Below, in pieces: positions 41,581 to 55,774 of a stretch of DNA of 64,000 nt. Position 1 is the stretch's first letter, and each line of letters begins with the position of its first letter. The notes under the pieces are model-generated. The model had not been told where the DNA came from and did no database searches. It saw nothing but the letters and a program-made list of their open reading frames with translations. Origin of the DNA: Acanthacorydalis orientalis (taxonomy: Eukaryota > Arthropoda > Insecta > Megaloptera > Corydalidae); NCBI GenBank assembly GCA_034766995.1, contig CM068313.1:31795325-31859324 (forward strand), given 5' to 3'. Made by a program: the position numbers and the translations under genes.

Positions 41581-43739
41581 AACTATAAATATGTTATTAT
41601 TTATTTCTAAGAAAACAAAAAAGTTGTTATAAGTTTAAAAGCAAATTTGTAATGAAAAAATGTATATTTTTTTAAAAAAATAATACTTTTTATAAGTGTA
41701 CTTCATTTAATTTTCTATACATCATTTCTGACATTTTTTCATCGAAATTATAAAATCTATTCTATTATATCATTGATATATTTAAATAATACAAAATATT
41801 TAATATTAAAAGAAAACCATTTAAAATAAAAATAATGTTCCTAATTAATAATGCTTTGAAATTTTAAAATTGTAATTATTATTAAAAAAATACGACTATA
41901 TAATTGTAAACACAAATTAGATAACGATCAACAATTGGTGTTGTATGTTCTCAATACAATATTGTGCCGCCGAAAAGTATTTTAACACGTGAATAATTTA
42001 TTTTAAAGTTACATACTTTGCTTATATGTGAAACATTCATAAATGTCTGTGTTTTCAGAGTGCCATTGGGGAATCAAGTACCTACGTTTAAAGTTCAAAA
42101 CTTTTCAAGAAAATTGAATAACTATGACAGTTATGCTTACGAGCAAATTTTCCTACTTGCGAATGTTAAAGCCATTGCTATGATACATTATTATGTCAAT
42201 GACGATAAAATATTATTCGTATTATGTGACTTGTTTTGTATAATTTAAAATGTTTTAGTAGATTTGCAATCTGATTTTTATATCATGTATATTATTACAT
42301 ATCTATTATTTCACGAAGTATATATTTATTAAAATGAGTCTAAATGAATTAAATAATGTGCTTTCTTTAATATTGAAAATGAATATCTGCACTCTAGAAC
42401 CAATTTATATTAAATTTACATATGATCGAATAATTATAACAGTATTTTTAGTGTATTTATTATGCAAATTTTTCATTCATTTTTATGTAATAACTCTTAA
42501 TATTGAAAACATTTTTTTGTTTATCATAATTATAAAAATACCTTTCAATTCTTCTGTATAATAATATTTTCTTACACAATAATTAAATAATTTAAAAATG
42601 TTTATAAATATAATCCATTATTATACATTTTTATCGTATAATATTTTTGTTCTTTTAGATTTTGTAAGCAAACACTTTTATTTATATATATATATATATG
42701 TATATATATAATTCAATTTGTATTATTACCATTATCATTCTATTTCCATGTAGAACCATTGATCTTAGCTATTCATATAAGATTTTATATTATAATCTAA
42801 TTTCTTGTATTAAAAAATCTTATTTTCTTCAACCGTCAGAGATCGTTCTTATTACAACAGCATTAGTAACTTGGTAACCAGTATTCAAAATCTTATATTT
42901 TTATCTGTGAATTAATAATATGCATATGCTCATTTTTCAGAATTCTATACATTTTCATTGTATTCATAATTATTTTATCGACTAAATTTTCTTTTTGTCA
43001 CTATAATTTGTTTTTTTTTGTTTGATATTTTAAGCTATATTCTTCCATATGATTTTAATTTCCTAATAGTTCCCTTTGTTAAATCAATTTTATTTACTTG
43101 AAAAAAACTCATATTACATTAATATGGAATCATATTAAAAATAATTACCATCATATATACTCTTAGACATAAGTATATTAATATATAAATAGCAGCTTTA
43201 ATCCAAATACATTTTATTTCTATTACTTTCTAATCTAAACGTTTAAGATTCAATTACTGTTAAAGTATTTAATTTTTGCTCAAATAATTTGAAAATAAAT
43301 AAAATTTAAAAAAATATTAAGCTAGTCATATTTTTAGAAAATATTAAATTAATATTCAATTTAATGACAAATAGAGAAATAATGAAATTTAGTACATTGT
43401 CATATTAAAAAAACATAACTAAATTACATATTTATTCAAATATTAGAAAGCACTCTAACTAAATGCAGTATGCAAACGTATGCAATAATTAAATCATTTC
43501 ATCGAAATGTTTACACGACTAAATTTAATTAACAAGAATAATCGAACATTGAAGAAATAACAATATGGATCACGTACTTTTGATATGCAATTTAATAGAA
43601 ATAATAAAGGCAGACTCTTAATAAAACAAGTTACATACAAATTTTGACTTATAATTCATAGAAGAACATTATTCACAGTTTATATCCACTTTGTAACAGT
43701 TTATTTTACTTAATTTTATAACTAGAATATATACATATA

Positions 43740-43836
43740 TAATATATATATATATATATAAACATATAAAAACATACATACATATATAAATACATACATA
43801 CACACACACATACACATACATACACACACACACATT
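43740..43836. repeat. Compound TA / ACAT / CA repeat
   Basis: A TA core followed by degenerate ACATACAT and CACACA units. The minus-strand frames across it are translated repeats. Confidence 0.9.
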
Positions 43837-44010
43837 GACAAATATACAAATACACAAATAACACATACAAACCAATTTTATTTTTTATAATTCTCACTTA
43901 TGATTAAAATTATTTTTATAAAACCATTTATACCTTATAATAATTTTAATTTTTAATATATTTTTTTATTTTCTTACACTCCACACATACACAATATATA
44001 TACACACATC

Positions 44011-44078
44011 TATCTATCTATCTATCGCTGTTTTTCTTTTTCCCTCTATCACTCTCTCCTCTCCTCCCTCTTCCTTTA
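44011..44078 (+). repeat. (TATC)n and polypyrimidine block
   Basis: About five TATC units, then nearly pure C/T sequence up to TTCCTTT, then TA repeats from about 44088. Confidence 0.9.
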
Positions 44079-44081
44079 TAC

Positions 44082-44131
<50 letters not shown>

Positions 44132-44729
44132 TAGGAAATATTTTTAAATTTGTAATTATTAAAAAAAAGTATTAGATTAGTATTAGTATAAGTATTAAGA
44201 TTATTTAAAAAAAGTATAATTAAATATTTCACTTCTAGTAAATAAACTTTCTTAGCAATTAGACATGATTTTTAATGAAATCTGTATTACATTCTAATTA
44301 TATATTACTTTATTACTCTATTGTATTGATACTTACATTATTAAAAAGTTTAATTTTTGTAACTAAATTGTTATTTATTTTTTTATAATTTCATATTAAA
44401 TTATAATTATATATCCGTTGACTTTAGAAAATTCATTAATTTACCTATAAGATTTTTACTTACAAATGATATATAATTCATGTTCTATTTTCTAAAATAA
44501 AAATAGATAAAATATTGTATCTTGAGTATATGAATAAAAATATATATGTACTTCATGTAACATTTTACATAAAATATACAGCCATTTACTTCTCGTTGCA
44601 GTACACATTACATTGATAAACTTGAGAGAGCTGGTGAAACTTATCAAAATCTTTATGGATTTAAAAATAATATTTCATAAAAATAACAGTTAAATCTATA
44701 ATCATGAATAAATATACTTACACATATTC

Positions 44730-44776
<47 letters not shown>

Positions 44777-45003
44777 GAGATAGGAAAATGGAAAGAAAGA
44801 GCAATTTTCATTAATTTCTATTAGTTTCTTACCTCACAATAATAAAGTAGAAAAATTAGTATTTTAATCAAAATATTAATCGAATATTCTCTATTATATC
44901 ATTGAGTTTATCCACACATCTACAAATATTCTCAATGTTGTAATATCCATATTTTTTAATTATTTTACATTTGTAAGATATAAAAATAATCATTTTTTTA
45001 TAG

Positions 45004-45226
45004 ATTAAAAAGAAGCGGAGACGACTGGTCTGAAGATTGTGATAGAAGAGCAGGAAGTGCCACACCATCACATAGTCACAGAACAGAGCCAAGATACAAC
45101 TTCAAAATCGGTATATATGGTTGGAGAAAAAGATGCTTATATCTACTCATCTTAGGTCTACTCATCATGGTCATAATAAACTTAGCTCTTACATTATGGG
45201 TCCTCAAAGTTATGGAATTTTCATCG
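45004..45226 (+). CDS. Scgdelta: Scgdelta exon 2: cytoplasmic tail and transmembrane helix
   Basis: Codes for residues 13-86 of the sarcoglycan, counting from the ATG at 1626. The acceptor is TTTTTTTATAG and the donor GTAAGT. Residues 13-46 are a polar, Arg/Ser/His-rich cytoplasmic tail. Residues 48-58 contain the hallmark [11 protein letters not shown] motif of delta/gamma/zeta sarcoglycans. It is followed by a hydrophobic helix, about residues 57-79, then LKVMEFSS at the start of the extracellular side. Basic residues on the N-terminal side and no signal peptide give type II topology. In the family this helix anchors the protein in the muscle sarcolemma next to dystroglycan. The exon ends in phase 0. 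Vertebrate delta-sarcoglycan has a shorter tail before the same motif. The identification is strong and does not depend on the upstream exon. Confidence 0.95.
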
Positions 45227-46430
45227 GTAAGTTTGATTTTTAATTTTAAATTTTCTTGAGTCTTTATATATCCTTTTATACCTATGGTTCTCTTTAAAAA
45301 AATATTAAAATCGTGTATTAAATGATTAATACGAAAGCAAAAATTATTTTCTAGAAAATTTTAATATTCAATTGTCAGTTAGTCAAGTTAATTGCACTTG
45401 TAAAATATAAAATATGTAATTAGTAATTATATAAGACTATAATACAAACTGAAATATATTTTTATAAAAATCGTAAGAGATTTAGATTTACGTACTCAGA
45501 TGAATTATAACTAGCAAATTAAGTTCAATATTTATAGAATTTTCTCAATAAAAATGAAGATTTCACACATTATTTAAAAATTTTCTAAATTTTTTTGTAA
45601 AAAACTTCTTCAGTAAGTGTTTATAAATTGTATTTTGTTCGTATTTATTATAAATTAATTAATCAATCCTATATTTTTACAATAGAAATCAAAATGTAAA
45701 AATAAAAATTATATTTCTAGATAAAATGTCGATACATAGAAGGATAACTCAGAATAAAGTAATAGATTTTCATCCGTTCATCTTACTTATTAATACTTTT
45801 TAGATGAAATTTATTTAAGAATTCATATCTCAGTTGACGTTATATTAATGACAGAGTATTTATGACATAATTAAGTATTTTACATACAAAAATGCTATTA
45901 ATATAATTTTTGATTCGATGAATTGCAAATGAATTTAATTGAACCTTTTAAAAAATACTTTTCTAAGGTTTACTAATCAACGAAAATATACCTTTCTAAC
46001 CTATTTTATGAATTATGTAATAATAGTAACCACTGATTCATGTATACAGCCCTTCAGCACGTTAGCATATTAAATATATTGTAAGTAATTCAAGTCTATA
46101 CTCTTTAATGACAACCAATGAGAGTAAATATTATTCCTTAGAGAAATCAATTACTTATTTGTCTTTAGTTAAATCATTAACTAAGAACCTACTGTAATAG
46201 CATATAAGATCCATATACAGCCACGAAAACGAGATATATTGAACAAATACAAAGAAAAACTACTCGATTCGTTATAAATAGAGATTTCAGACTAGAAGTT
46301 TAAGTAAGGTATTAAAATAAATTGTGTGGAAAATTTTAGGAGGAAAAAAAATTAGCAGCTTCAATGCCATATCAGCTAATATTATTTTTTATTCCAAAAT
46401 TAATAATTATTAGCATTTTATTTACGATTG

Positions 46431-46469
<39 letters not shown>

Positions 46470-47206
46470 CGTGAATACATATTTTCAGAAAAAAATATAA
46501 GAAATCAAAAAAATATAAGAAACAAATTAACTTGAAAATAATACTAGTTATTTATATTACAATACGTGGGTAGTATTATCTATATAGTTGCATCGTTGTA
46601 TACACCTCTGCGGCTTTTGTTACCACAGATCAAATCCGTTGTTGACCACTAAACTTCTATGAGTGAGAACCACGTGCATGTATGTGGCAAGAACATAAAC
46701 AACAGTTATAAACGGTAGAAAAGTTTATAGCAGTTTTAATGTGATAAAACCGGGATATTGTGATATCCGTAACGCACAGAATTATTTGCAGATTTTAAAC
46801 GTGGGAGTTAAAAATGTTACCAAAAAATTATAAACATGATCAGTTAACAAGTATGATTAAAAATACTGTTATATTTAAGTTCTATGATAGAATAAATAAT
46901 AGTACTTGAAATGTAATATTTTTATAATTTATTCTTACTTGAAAGTCTAGTATTTAAATATGCATTTAAAGAACAGTAGTTAGTTAAACATTTGAGCCAT
47001 GACCATATTATTAACAGAATAATATACTTTTTATATAATTATGAGAATAACTTTGCTAACCAAATTTAAAAAAATAATATCTATCTTAATGCATACAAAT
47101 GTTACTAATTCAACAATTTTCAGATATATTCATCTTGAAACTTTATTTATACAAACTCGTTAACTGATAAACATAACACCAAATAAGTAAAGAATAATTT
47201 ATTAAG

Positions 47207-47249
<43 letters not shown>

Positions 47250-47798
47250 CTTATAATAATTTTTTTGATTATTTCAATTTCTAATTATAAGTCTTAAAAA
47301 TATTTTTCAGGTGATATAAAATATTATTTCTTAATATAATAAAAGCAATTAGTATTAACAAAAATAAATATTTTTATATAACGAGAAAAAATATTTTTAA
47401 TGAATATTTTTGATTAACATTAAAACTGGATTTAATATTATCAATTGCTAGTGACGTGTTTAATGTTTATAACATAATTTTAACAAAAATCTTCAACAAT
47501 TTATTATTTAAATTATTTTATAAAGTAAGTTTTATAATTTTATTGTATAAATTAATACTTTAGAACAGTTATTGAACTAGTAATTATTTTAATAATGAAT
47601 TCTGTTTTTCAATTTAGACCATATTATTAACATCTGTTAAAACTTCATATGTTCCGATTACCACTAAAATATAGTGTAGTTTATTTTTATATAATTACAT
47701 GTAATCGTCTAATAATATTGTATATTTATAGAAATACGTACAGAAATTAAACAATAATATTTATATTTTACTGTTAAAATAAATATAATTTTCAAACT

Positions 47799-47834
<36 letters not shown>

Positions 47835-48211
47835 TATATATAAATAAATAAATGGAAACGCAAATAAAGTTATATTTGTAAAAAAAATCCCCCTTAATAA
47901 ATGTAAATGAAATCAACAGCACCCTGTCCTGCCTCTAATCTGAAACACTCAAGAGTTATAATACAATGATCCCCCCCCCCTATACTATACAAAGCAACAG
48001 CCAAAAATCATCTTCTTAATACTTTTAAACAGAAGTTAAATAAGCATTAAATCTCATAATAAAGTCTGCCTTTTATATTATTTATCGGTTCAGTGAATCT
48101 CAACGAAGGATGTTTAGATAAAACGTAAACATATTTAAGTACGTCGAAACAAGGATAAACATACTACACACATGATTTATATCCTGTCGACATCCTCGTT
48201 GTTCTGCGTTT

Positions 48212-48240
48212 TATATACGAGCGTCAGGACTTAGTTCAGT
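48212..48240 (+). promoter_or_regulatory. Candidate TATA box and initiator within intron 2
   Basis: TATATA at 48212-48217 is followed by the insect-like initiator TTCAGT, with its A at 48238, about 26 bp from the TATA box. The surrounding 47920-48300 is GC-balanced, unlike the neighbouring intron. Downstream from 48241 the strand is pyrimidine-rich (CTCTCTCTG). It could start an internal transcript, but TATATA is common in this DNA and the pairing may be chance. Confidence 0.25.
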
Positions 48241-48769
48241 GACAACCTCTGCGTTTATCTCTCTCTGTTTCACTTTACTGACAGTAGAAACCATATAATA
48301 TTTTTTTTTATCAACACGATGTTTTATTTTATATTATACTTTTTTATTATAAATGTATTTAAAAAAGTTAATCCTTATAATAACTTTTTAGCTCACTGAT
48401 TTGTGGTATTAATTTTTTTTGTTCATTTTTCATTTAATTATAATTAAAGCATATGTTCATTTTTTTCAAAATGTGCATTAGTTTTTTTGTATCACGCACA
48501 AAAGCTTATATTACACACAAAGGTACAAATTGAGTATTTATTAAAGCTTCTGAAATAAAATCACATATCTATTCATATGTATTTACGTTTCATATAAAGT
48601 AATTTTTCATTTCACATTTTCTCGTTATTAACATTAATATTTTTTTTAAAATAAAGTAATGTGAGCATTATGTTTGCAATTTAAATACTCATAAAATAAT
48701 GCGTTCGAGGTATCACAAATATTCGATTTTTACATATTTCCTTGTTATCTTCTTATTCATAAATTGAAA

Positions 48770-48787
48770 ATGTTCTTTAAAGAACAT
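48770..48787. repeat. 18-bp perfect palindrome
   Basis: ATGTTCTTTAAAGAACAT is its own reverse complement with no spacer. It could be a dimeric transcription-factor site in intron 2. I cannot name the factor, and short AT-rich palindromes occur by chance. Confidence 0.6.
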
Positions 48788-49492
48788 AGAAAATTAATTA
48801 CAGACTAGAAAGGCATACAACCAAAAAATATATCATATATATATATATATATATAACAGCACATTTTTTTTAAAAACTATATAATATAATAAAAATTAAA
48901 GATAAAACTAAATCCTCAAAGAAAAAATTTCATTATATTTGAAAGTATATCAAATACATGTACGATTGAAAAAAGAGAGATTAATGATTATTGATAATCT
49001 ATAAGTCATTGCTATTTTAAATAAGAACATATTAAATTATTTATAAAAAAACCAAAATCCTATATATATATATATATATATATAATAAAAATAATTGTCA
49101 TACTTTTAATAGTGACTAATACTGGTTGCATTTTAATTTGTATGTTAAACCAACTCAATCGACATATTTTGGGACAAAACGATAACTGAATGTGAGTTTT
49201 CCTTTCAGTACTAGTTTCCTGGTAGAGTTCTCGATTACTGGTTACTTACCTAATATCTTGACACACAACTCGTTATCTACACTTGAGGTCGGCCGCTACG
49301 TGGCTTGTAATGAACACGGCCTGTCTCTTATAACACTTCTACCATTCGTCCCATTGTGCGATGATTAGACGAGGATATCTCTGGGTGTCCATACAAAGTA
49401 CCCAACACACGCTTTACTTCCTTTCAATACAGTTCAGAGAAAAACATTTACTTTCCTACTTAGGCTATGATTGTCTTCTATTTTTATAAATA

Positions 49493-49498
<6 letters not shown>

Positions 49499-49571
<73 letters not shown>

Positions 49572-49572
49572 G
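49499..49572. repeat. (TA)n microsatellite
   Basis: About 74 bp. Confidence 0.95.
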
Positions 49573-50642
49573 TATTTGTATATGTAATTAGAAAAAATAT
49601 ATGAAAGATTTATTTAAAAATTATTAAAAAAAATTTAAAAAATCGTTCATTTACATATAATTGATATATTCATTATTTAACTTTTTGATTTTAGTTTTAT
49701 ATTGTTTTTACAAAAAAAATAATTTCTATTAACAACTAGCTATTCAGCAGAACCCTTTTTTTAATTAACCAATTTATGAAAATAGAAAAGAATATTTAAT
49801 TTACATATTTGTATAAAAAGCGTTATTTTACACATTTTAAATTAACATCTGTGTTTGAATCTATTTTCGAACGTATTTGAATAAGAAATATATCTAATAT
49901 TTTTTATTCGTTATATAAATTCATTCCATATATTTAACTTACTTTTTTTATTTTATCGTCTAAATGCAATTTATTAAAATAGATTCTGAAAAGTATATTT
50001 TAATATTATAAACAATAAGTATCTTTATTTAATTAATAGTAATGTAATTACTTTCAAAAAATGTTAACATATTCATTAATATAACTGATTCAAGATAATA
50101 GTGTCAAGATATGTTTTATACATTATTTACATAAATTTAGCTTTAAAGAATATACGACATTCCGTCAGGAAATCATTTAAGTTTCTATTAAAAATTGTTT
50201 GAGCTGTTTCAAACTTCAATAATTTTTAAAATGACACAAAGAAAACAAACAATAAAATATATAATAATGTTATTTCTAATTGTAAAATAAATAATTATAA
50301 CGTAATTTATGATTATTGAATAGAAAATAAAATGTTATTCTCAATTCAAAACAGACACAAGTATTTCTTCATTAAAGTCATATTTATTTACACTTATAAA
50401 ATATATTTAACAGTCTTTGCTAAATGTTTATAAAAAGTTTATAGAAAATTCTTTCCCATTTACTGATAATAGATAATGAGTTTTGTAGAAAAGCAACGTC
50501 ACGCGTTGTCGTTATTTTCGTTACTAGCATTTGTAATTGATCCTAAATAAAGTAATCGTTTCGTCATCATATTTTCATGTCAATTTACATAAAATCTTTA
50601 TTTTATAAGTAAAGTAAATTTGTTATATTTAAGTATATTTCC

Positions 50643-50646
<4 letters not shown>

Positions 50647-50691
<45 letters not shown>
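50647..50691. repeat. (TA)n microsatellite
   Basis: About 45 bp, followed by CA/ACAT-type sequence to about 50745. Confidence 0.95.
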
Positions 50692-50696
<5 letters not shown>

Positions 50697-52331
50697 CACA
50701 TATATACATACATACGTACACACATACATATTTACACACATACATGTCAGGGATCAAAGAGAACATTGATTTATTATTTGGCTTTTCGTACAATTTAATT
50801 TATAAATCAAAAGATATTTGTTCTGAATTTTCATTGGTATAAAACATTTTCTAGCTACCTACTTTTCGCGAAAAATTATTACTGTTTTAAATGTCGACGA
50901 TCAAATTAAAATTTTCAATTTAGTTGACTTTTAATTAAATTATTGATTGATGTTAATATTTCTAGGAGGTAGAATGAAATGAGCTCATCTTAAAACAATC
51001 TTCACATAAATATCGTGAAGCTCTAGTGTCTTGTTACGAAGAAAAGAAACGTAGAAAATTCATTATTTTCAAACGTAAAGATAGAGTTTTGTAATGAGAA
51101 TCCCTATATAACCACTATTATACTTCATGTAAATTGATAAAATACTTCAAAAAAGAATTTTTAAGCAAAGAATTAACCAAATAGCCATCCTGGTCTATTA
51201 ACATCGAAAAAAAACGCCAAACAGATACAGAGTTTAACTGTAGGCGACATAAATTTGAGTTATATTTTTCAAATGAATCTAAATATAATTCATTTATGCT
51301 AAATGTAAAGCAAATCCTTGGTTACAAATCTGGTGAAAGATCATCATCAGCCAGGATTTATATCCGAACTGTGAAGCTTTTCATTACCTAATATGTAAAC
51401 TTTTTGTATATAATGAGAATAATTAATTTTGGCAATTTCTGATATATTTAAAAATAAATGAATTAAAATATCGTAATATTTCTATTTTCGTTACAACTGT
51501 AAAAGTACTAACTCAATTATTTCTATTTCATAAAATGTATTTTTAATAAAATTCAAATTTTTAAATCTATCTATTAAATATATATAAAAAAAATAAAAAT
51601 AAGTAAATATATATATTTTTTAAATATAAAAAACATTTCATAATGTAAAAAAATCTTATCTCAATTTTGTTTATATAATTATTAAATTTATCATTAATAA
51701 AATATTAGAAAAGCAGTGATAAAATTACATTTTATAAAATTTTATTTAATACAAGATCACAAAAATATTTCATTAATTTCTAAGAAATTTAAAATATATG
51801 TTTTTATATATGAAAAAAACAAATAAAATCAAATGCACGACCGAACTAAATAATAATCTCTATAATTACATTTGATACGGATTCTTAAAGAATTTAAATG
51901 AATAATACTTTAACCAATTTTTGCATATAGAGATACTTATTTACTTATTTTATTAAGATTTATTTAAGAATACCTTTTTTACTTATTAAATAGGAATTCT
52001 TCATTGAAATGACATCAAAAGAGATGCTAAAACATAATTAAACAAATATTTTCGCAAATAGTCCTAAGAAAATCTAATAATTGAATGGTATTTTTTTTAC
52101 CTGTAAACTCTCCAACAATATATTATGCATTAATTTTATTTAACTATAATTTATTAATTCTTCATCTATAATTTTATATTAATTATCTAAAATATCTTTC
52201 AAGGAATAGCCTTAAATATACATTTTAAAAAAACTACTTTAATTTTTAAAATAAATATATCGATGTACTTAAATAATATTACTTATTTTCAATTCAAACC
52301 ATTTAGTTATTTTAGTAATAATTTATATACA

Positions 52332-52366
<35 letters not shown>

Positions 52367-53621
52367 TTATGATCATTAAAAATTAAGGAACCATAAAAAG
52401 TAGAAACAGAAGGCAACGTTTAATGACATATAAATATAAAAATCAGAAATCAGTTTGACGCTATAATCAACACCGCAACAAAAACACCTTAGATGTTTCA
52501 TATTTTTATACACACATCAGTGACGCAACGGAAAATCTATCCAAAATCAATTATATCGTTTCCCTCGTTCTACTGTTAACCACTGTTACGATGCTGCAAC
52601 AGTTTCCGAGGAGGATTCCAACTGTTAATTAGACCCGGAGGCTAGCCTCGTTCCCCGATCTCGACCGGCAGATACGTAACAGCATACAAACCCATATCCA
52701 AAGTCTCACACCCCATTAACTCATTCCTTGTTCACGCCACACAGCCACCATACCTAATCTGGTGAGAATTTTCTGTGTATCGTCATGTTAACAAGGGACG
52801 TTTACCAACGTTATCACTGGATGGCAATATTTTGTGCAAATGGCTAATTTATATCAAATGATGTATATCTTCGAATTTGTACTGATTTTTTTATGTTTTA
52901 GTAATTTATTTGGATTTGTATTGATTTTAATATGTGTTGTAGTTTGTCATGTCATATATGCACGTAATTGCACAACACAAGATAGTGATAGTTTTTGTTT
53001 TTTGTTTGATGAATTATTTATGTTTATCATATATTTTTGTGTTCTCATTTGTTAAATCAATATAATAAGAAAATTCAACATTGTTTTGTTATTGAATTTA
53101 ATCAAAAAGAATGTATATATATATATATATATAACAGCACATTCAAATTCTTCTTGATTAAATTCAGTAACAAAATACTTTTAAATTGTCTTATTATATT
53201 GACTTACATATATATATATATATAACTTTACTGTTATATTTAAAAAATAACTAGTTATTAAACAGATTATTTTTAGTTATTTTTCCTTTTTTAAGAAAAA
53301 AAATAGATTAATATTTTTGTTATTGTATAAATCCTCATTACAAATTACAAACGATTAAGTGCACTGATAAAAATTTAATTTTCAATTTATATCACGTTTG
53401 TATTAAAACTAATTTTTGACAGTCTAAAACATATCCTATATGCACATTTTTATAATAACGTTACTTCTTGTCAAAATTAGAAGTAATAAATAAATAATGT
53501 ATAAACCTGAAAATAATGAATTTTGTCTCTAATATTTAATTCAGCACGTGTTCTTTTTAAAAAAAAATATCCTGTTTGCTTGTGCATAATATTTTATTTC
53601 AAATTCATATTTAATCGGAGA

Positions 53622-53624
<3 letters not shown>

Positions 53625-53686
<62 letters not shown>
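53625..53686. repeat. (TA)n microsatellite
   Basis: About 62 bp. Confidence 0.95.
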
Positions 53687-53689
<3 letters not shown>

Positions 53690-54022
53690 AGACTTAAGCT
53701 ATGATAAATAGATTCTGTTTTGATTATTTAATAAACAACTAGTTTAATTCACATTTTTCCTTAATTTTTCATAACAAAAAATATTTTTTATGAACTTACA
53801 GCATAGAAATTTAAAACATTTTCCTTATTCAATGGATATTTGATGAAAAATAAATAATAATTATAATTCTCTGTAAAATTTTCATATTTATTTCTTCGAA
53901 ATGAAAGAAATATATTTATTTTTTATAAATAAGCTATCTATTCAATTTTAATTTTCTGATTTTAATTATTACATATTTATTCATTAATATCTTAACCATA
54001 TATTGATTCTATTATATTCAAT

Positions 54023-54056
<34 letters not shown>

Positions 54057-54659
54057 AATATATGTATATATATATAGAGAGAGAGAGAGAGCGACAGATA
54101 GAATATTCTTAAATATTAGTTTATTATTATTTTATAGTTTCATTTATTTGCGTACTAGCCTTTTTATCAAGAAAGATTGATTACTGATGATTCAATTTAT
54201 AAAAGTTATACAAAAAGATAACAGCCCCGGTTAATAAATACTTTTATTAAAACTCAATCGAAATTTTAAAGTTCATACCTAACAATTAGAGAAAAAAACT
54301 AGTATACATTAAAAGTATATTTATTATTTATATATTATATTAATTCGATAAAAAATATATAATTGTTAACTTCTGAAAGGAATCAGTTTCCTTATGAATG
54401 TTTAGATCAATACAAAATTATATACAAGATTACACGTATTTATTGTTTTTTGTTATAGTATAGAAATGAAAAAAATCTTAAATTTTTATAAAGAAACTAT
54501 TATTTAAATAAAAATAAACACTAATAAGAAAAATATCTCTTATATTAAATTATATTAAAATATACATAATTTTTAATAAAATATTATAATTACATTTTTC
54601 TTTTTATAAATTAAAAGTAAATAAATATTTGTTTATTAAGTATATTCTTTCAATTACAG

Positions 54660-54849
54660 GAAGGTATGGGCCAATTACGAATAGTGCCTGGAGGTCTTCA
54701 ATTAAATGGACAAGCAATGGTGTTGGATGCTTTAATCGCTAGTACAATTAGATCAAGGAAAGGACAACCAATTACAATAGAATCAAGTAGAAACCTAACA
54801 TTTTCTACGAGAGACCGTGATGGATTTTTATCCAACACAATATTTTTAG
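54660..54849 (+). CDS. Scgdelta: Scgdelta exon 3: start of extracellular sarcoglycan domain
   Basis: Codes for residues 87-149 plus the first base of Gly150. The acceptor is TTTCAATTACAG and the donor GTAAAT. The exon opens with EGMGQLRIVPGGLQLNGQ, which corresponds to the conserved G-M-G-x-L-R-I segment after the membrane helix in delta/gamma sarcoglycans. An N-glycosylation sequon NLT lies at residues 131-133, where vertebrate delta-sarcoglycan has its own sequon. Codon use is clearly less AT-rich than the surrounding intron. The entry phase (0) matches exon 2 and the exit phase (1) matches exon 4. Without splicing, the frame would stop at 54858-54860 inside the intron. A (CA)n(TA)n microsatellite begins about 35 bp after the donor. 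Confidence 0.94.
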
Positions 54850-54889
54850 GTAAATGTTGATAATATATTTAAAGTCTCCACATATACAT

Positions 54890-54979
<90 letters not shown>

Positions 54980-55774
54980 GTAAATAAGAATTATTAATTT
55001 CAAATATTATTTCGATCAAATAAAAATTCTACTAAATGTCAGTAAAAATACCGGTAATAAAATTCAATATTATTCACTATTTAACACCAAAATATAATTT
55101 TATTTTAACTGTTTTCTCCTAATTTAATGTTCTTCTTTTAAATTTATAAGTCATTTTATAAAAAGTTTTCATATTGATGTCTTATAATATAAATGATTGA
55201 AATTATTATCTGAATTGTCGACAATTGATAAACCATCTAATTTATTTCATTTTATTTTCAACCTCTTTCTGTCTTCGAGTCCTTTTAAAATATTAGTGAC
55301 AGTCTGATGAATGGATTTCAATTTATCACCATACAACAATGAAATTTATTAGTACACTTCTACACTTCTTTTTTTGAATCAAATAATAGCATTGAAGATG
55401 TTTTTGTCAAGAGTCAATTTAATTTTGATCATTGTTAATTAATCTCATAATGATTTGAAAAAATATTGCACGAAATGTAATCAAATCATATAATAAAATT
55501 AATAATTAAATGATTGATTTCATGATCTCCGAGAAGTATTTTTAATGTGTTTTGACATCAATAAGTGAATATATATTATATAATTAAAAAAATATCACAT
55601 TTATGAAACGGAACACATTTTTGTTTAAAATGCCTAAAATACAAATAACTATTATTAAACAAACACTATATGAAAGATATTCCATAAGTGTTTATTCAAA
55701 ATGAAAATGAACATGAAAATGGAACCATTTTTAAATTGTATCTTTTTATTGATTTTTTTCAATTCTATTTTCAG
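54850..55774. other. Intron 3 of Scgdelta
   Basis: 925 bp, GTAAAT to TTTTCAG, phase 1. It contains a (CA)n(TA)n microsatellite close to its 5' end and is otherwise plain AT-rich sequence. Confidence 0.9.
54885..54974. repeat. Compound (CA)n(TA)n microsatellite in intron 3
   Basis: About 25 bp of CA followed by about 60 bp of TA, starting about 35 bp after the donor of the third coding exon. Confidence 0.95.

Larger units (their letters stand above)
40718..45003. other. Intron 1, last part
   Basis: AT-rich intron with one GC-balanced island (41310-41580), TA/CA tracts near 42684-42709, 43740-43836, 44088-44127 and 44732-44770, and a polypyrimidine block at 44011-44078. It ends at the acceptor of the transmembrane exon. 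Confidence 0.6.
45227..54659. other. Intron 2 of Scgdelta
   Basis: 9.4 kb, AT-rich, bounded by GTAAGT and ACAG. GC-balanced islands lie at 46560-46820, 47920-48300, 49130-49470 and 52440-52830. The last of these contains the palindrome GAGGCTAGCCTC at 52638-52649. A C10 run lies at 47971-47980. TA tracts lie near 46437-46466, 47212-47246, 47801-47824, 49061-49082, 49499-49572, 50647-50691, 52336-52364 and 53625-53686, and TA followed by GA at 54029-54091. No additional exon was recognised. Confidence 0.7.

Noticed and set aside
43799..43835. Regularly spaced CACACA/ACATAC units that could suggest a CRISPR-like array
   Set aside because: Simple degenerate microsatellite without spacers, in a eukaryotic intron.
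43669..43897. Two overlapping minus-strand Cys/Val/Tyr-rich frames
   Set aside because: They are translations of a TA/CA compound repeat, with no independent coding signal.
47971..47980. Run of ten C residues
   Set aside because: Isolated homopolymer, unusual for this composition but with no further structure; its length may be a sequencing artefact.
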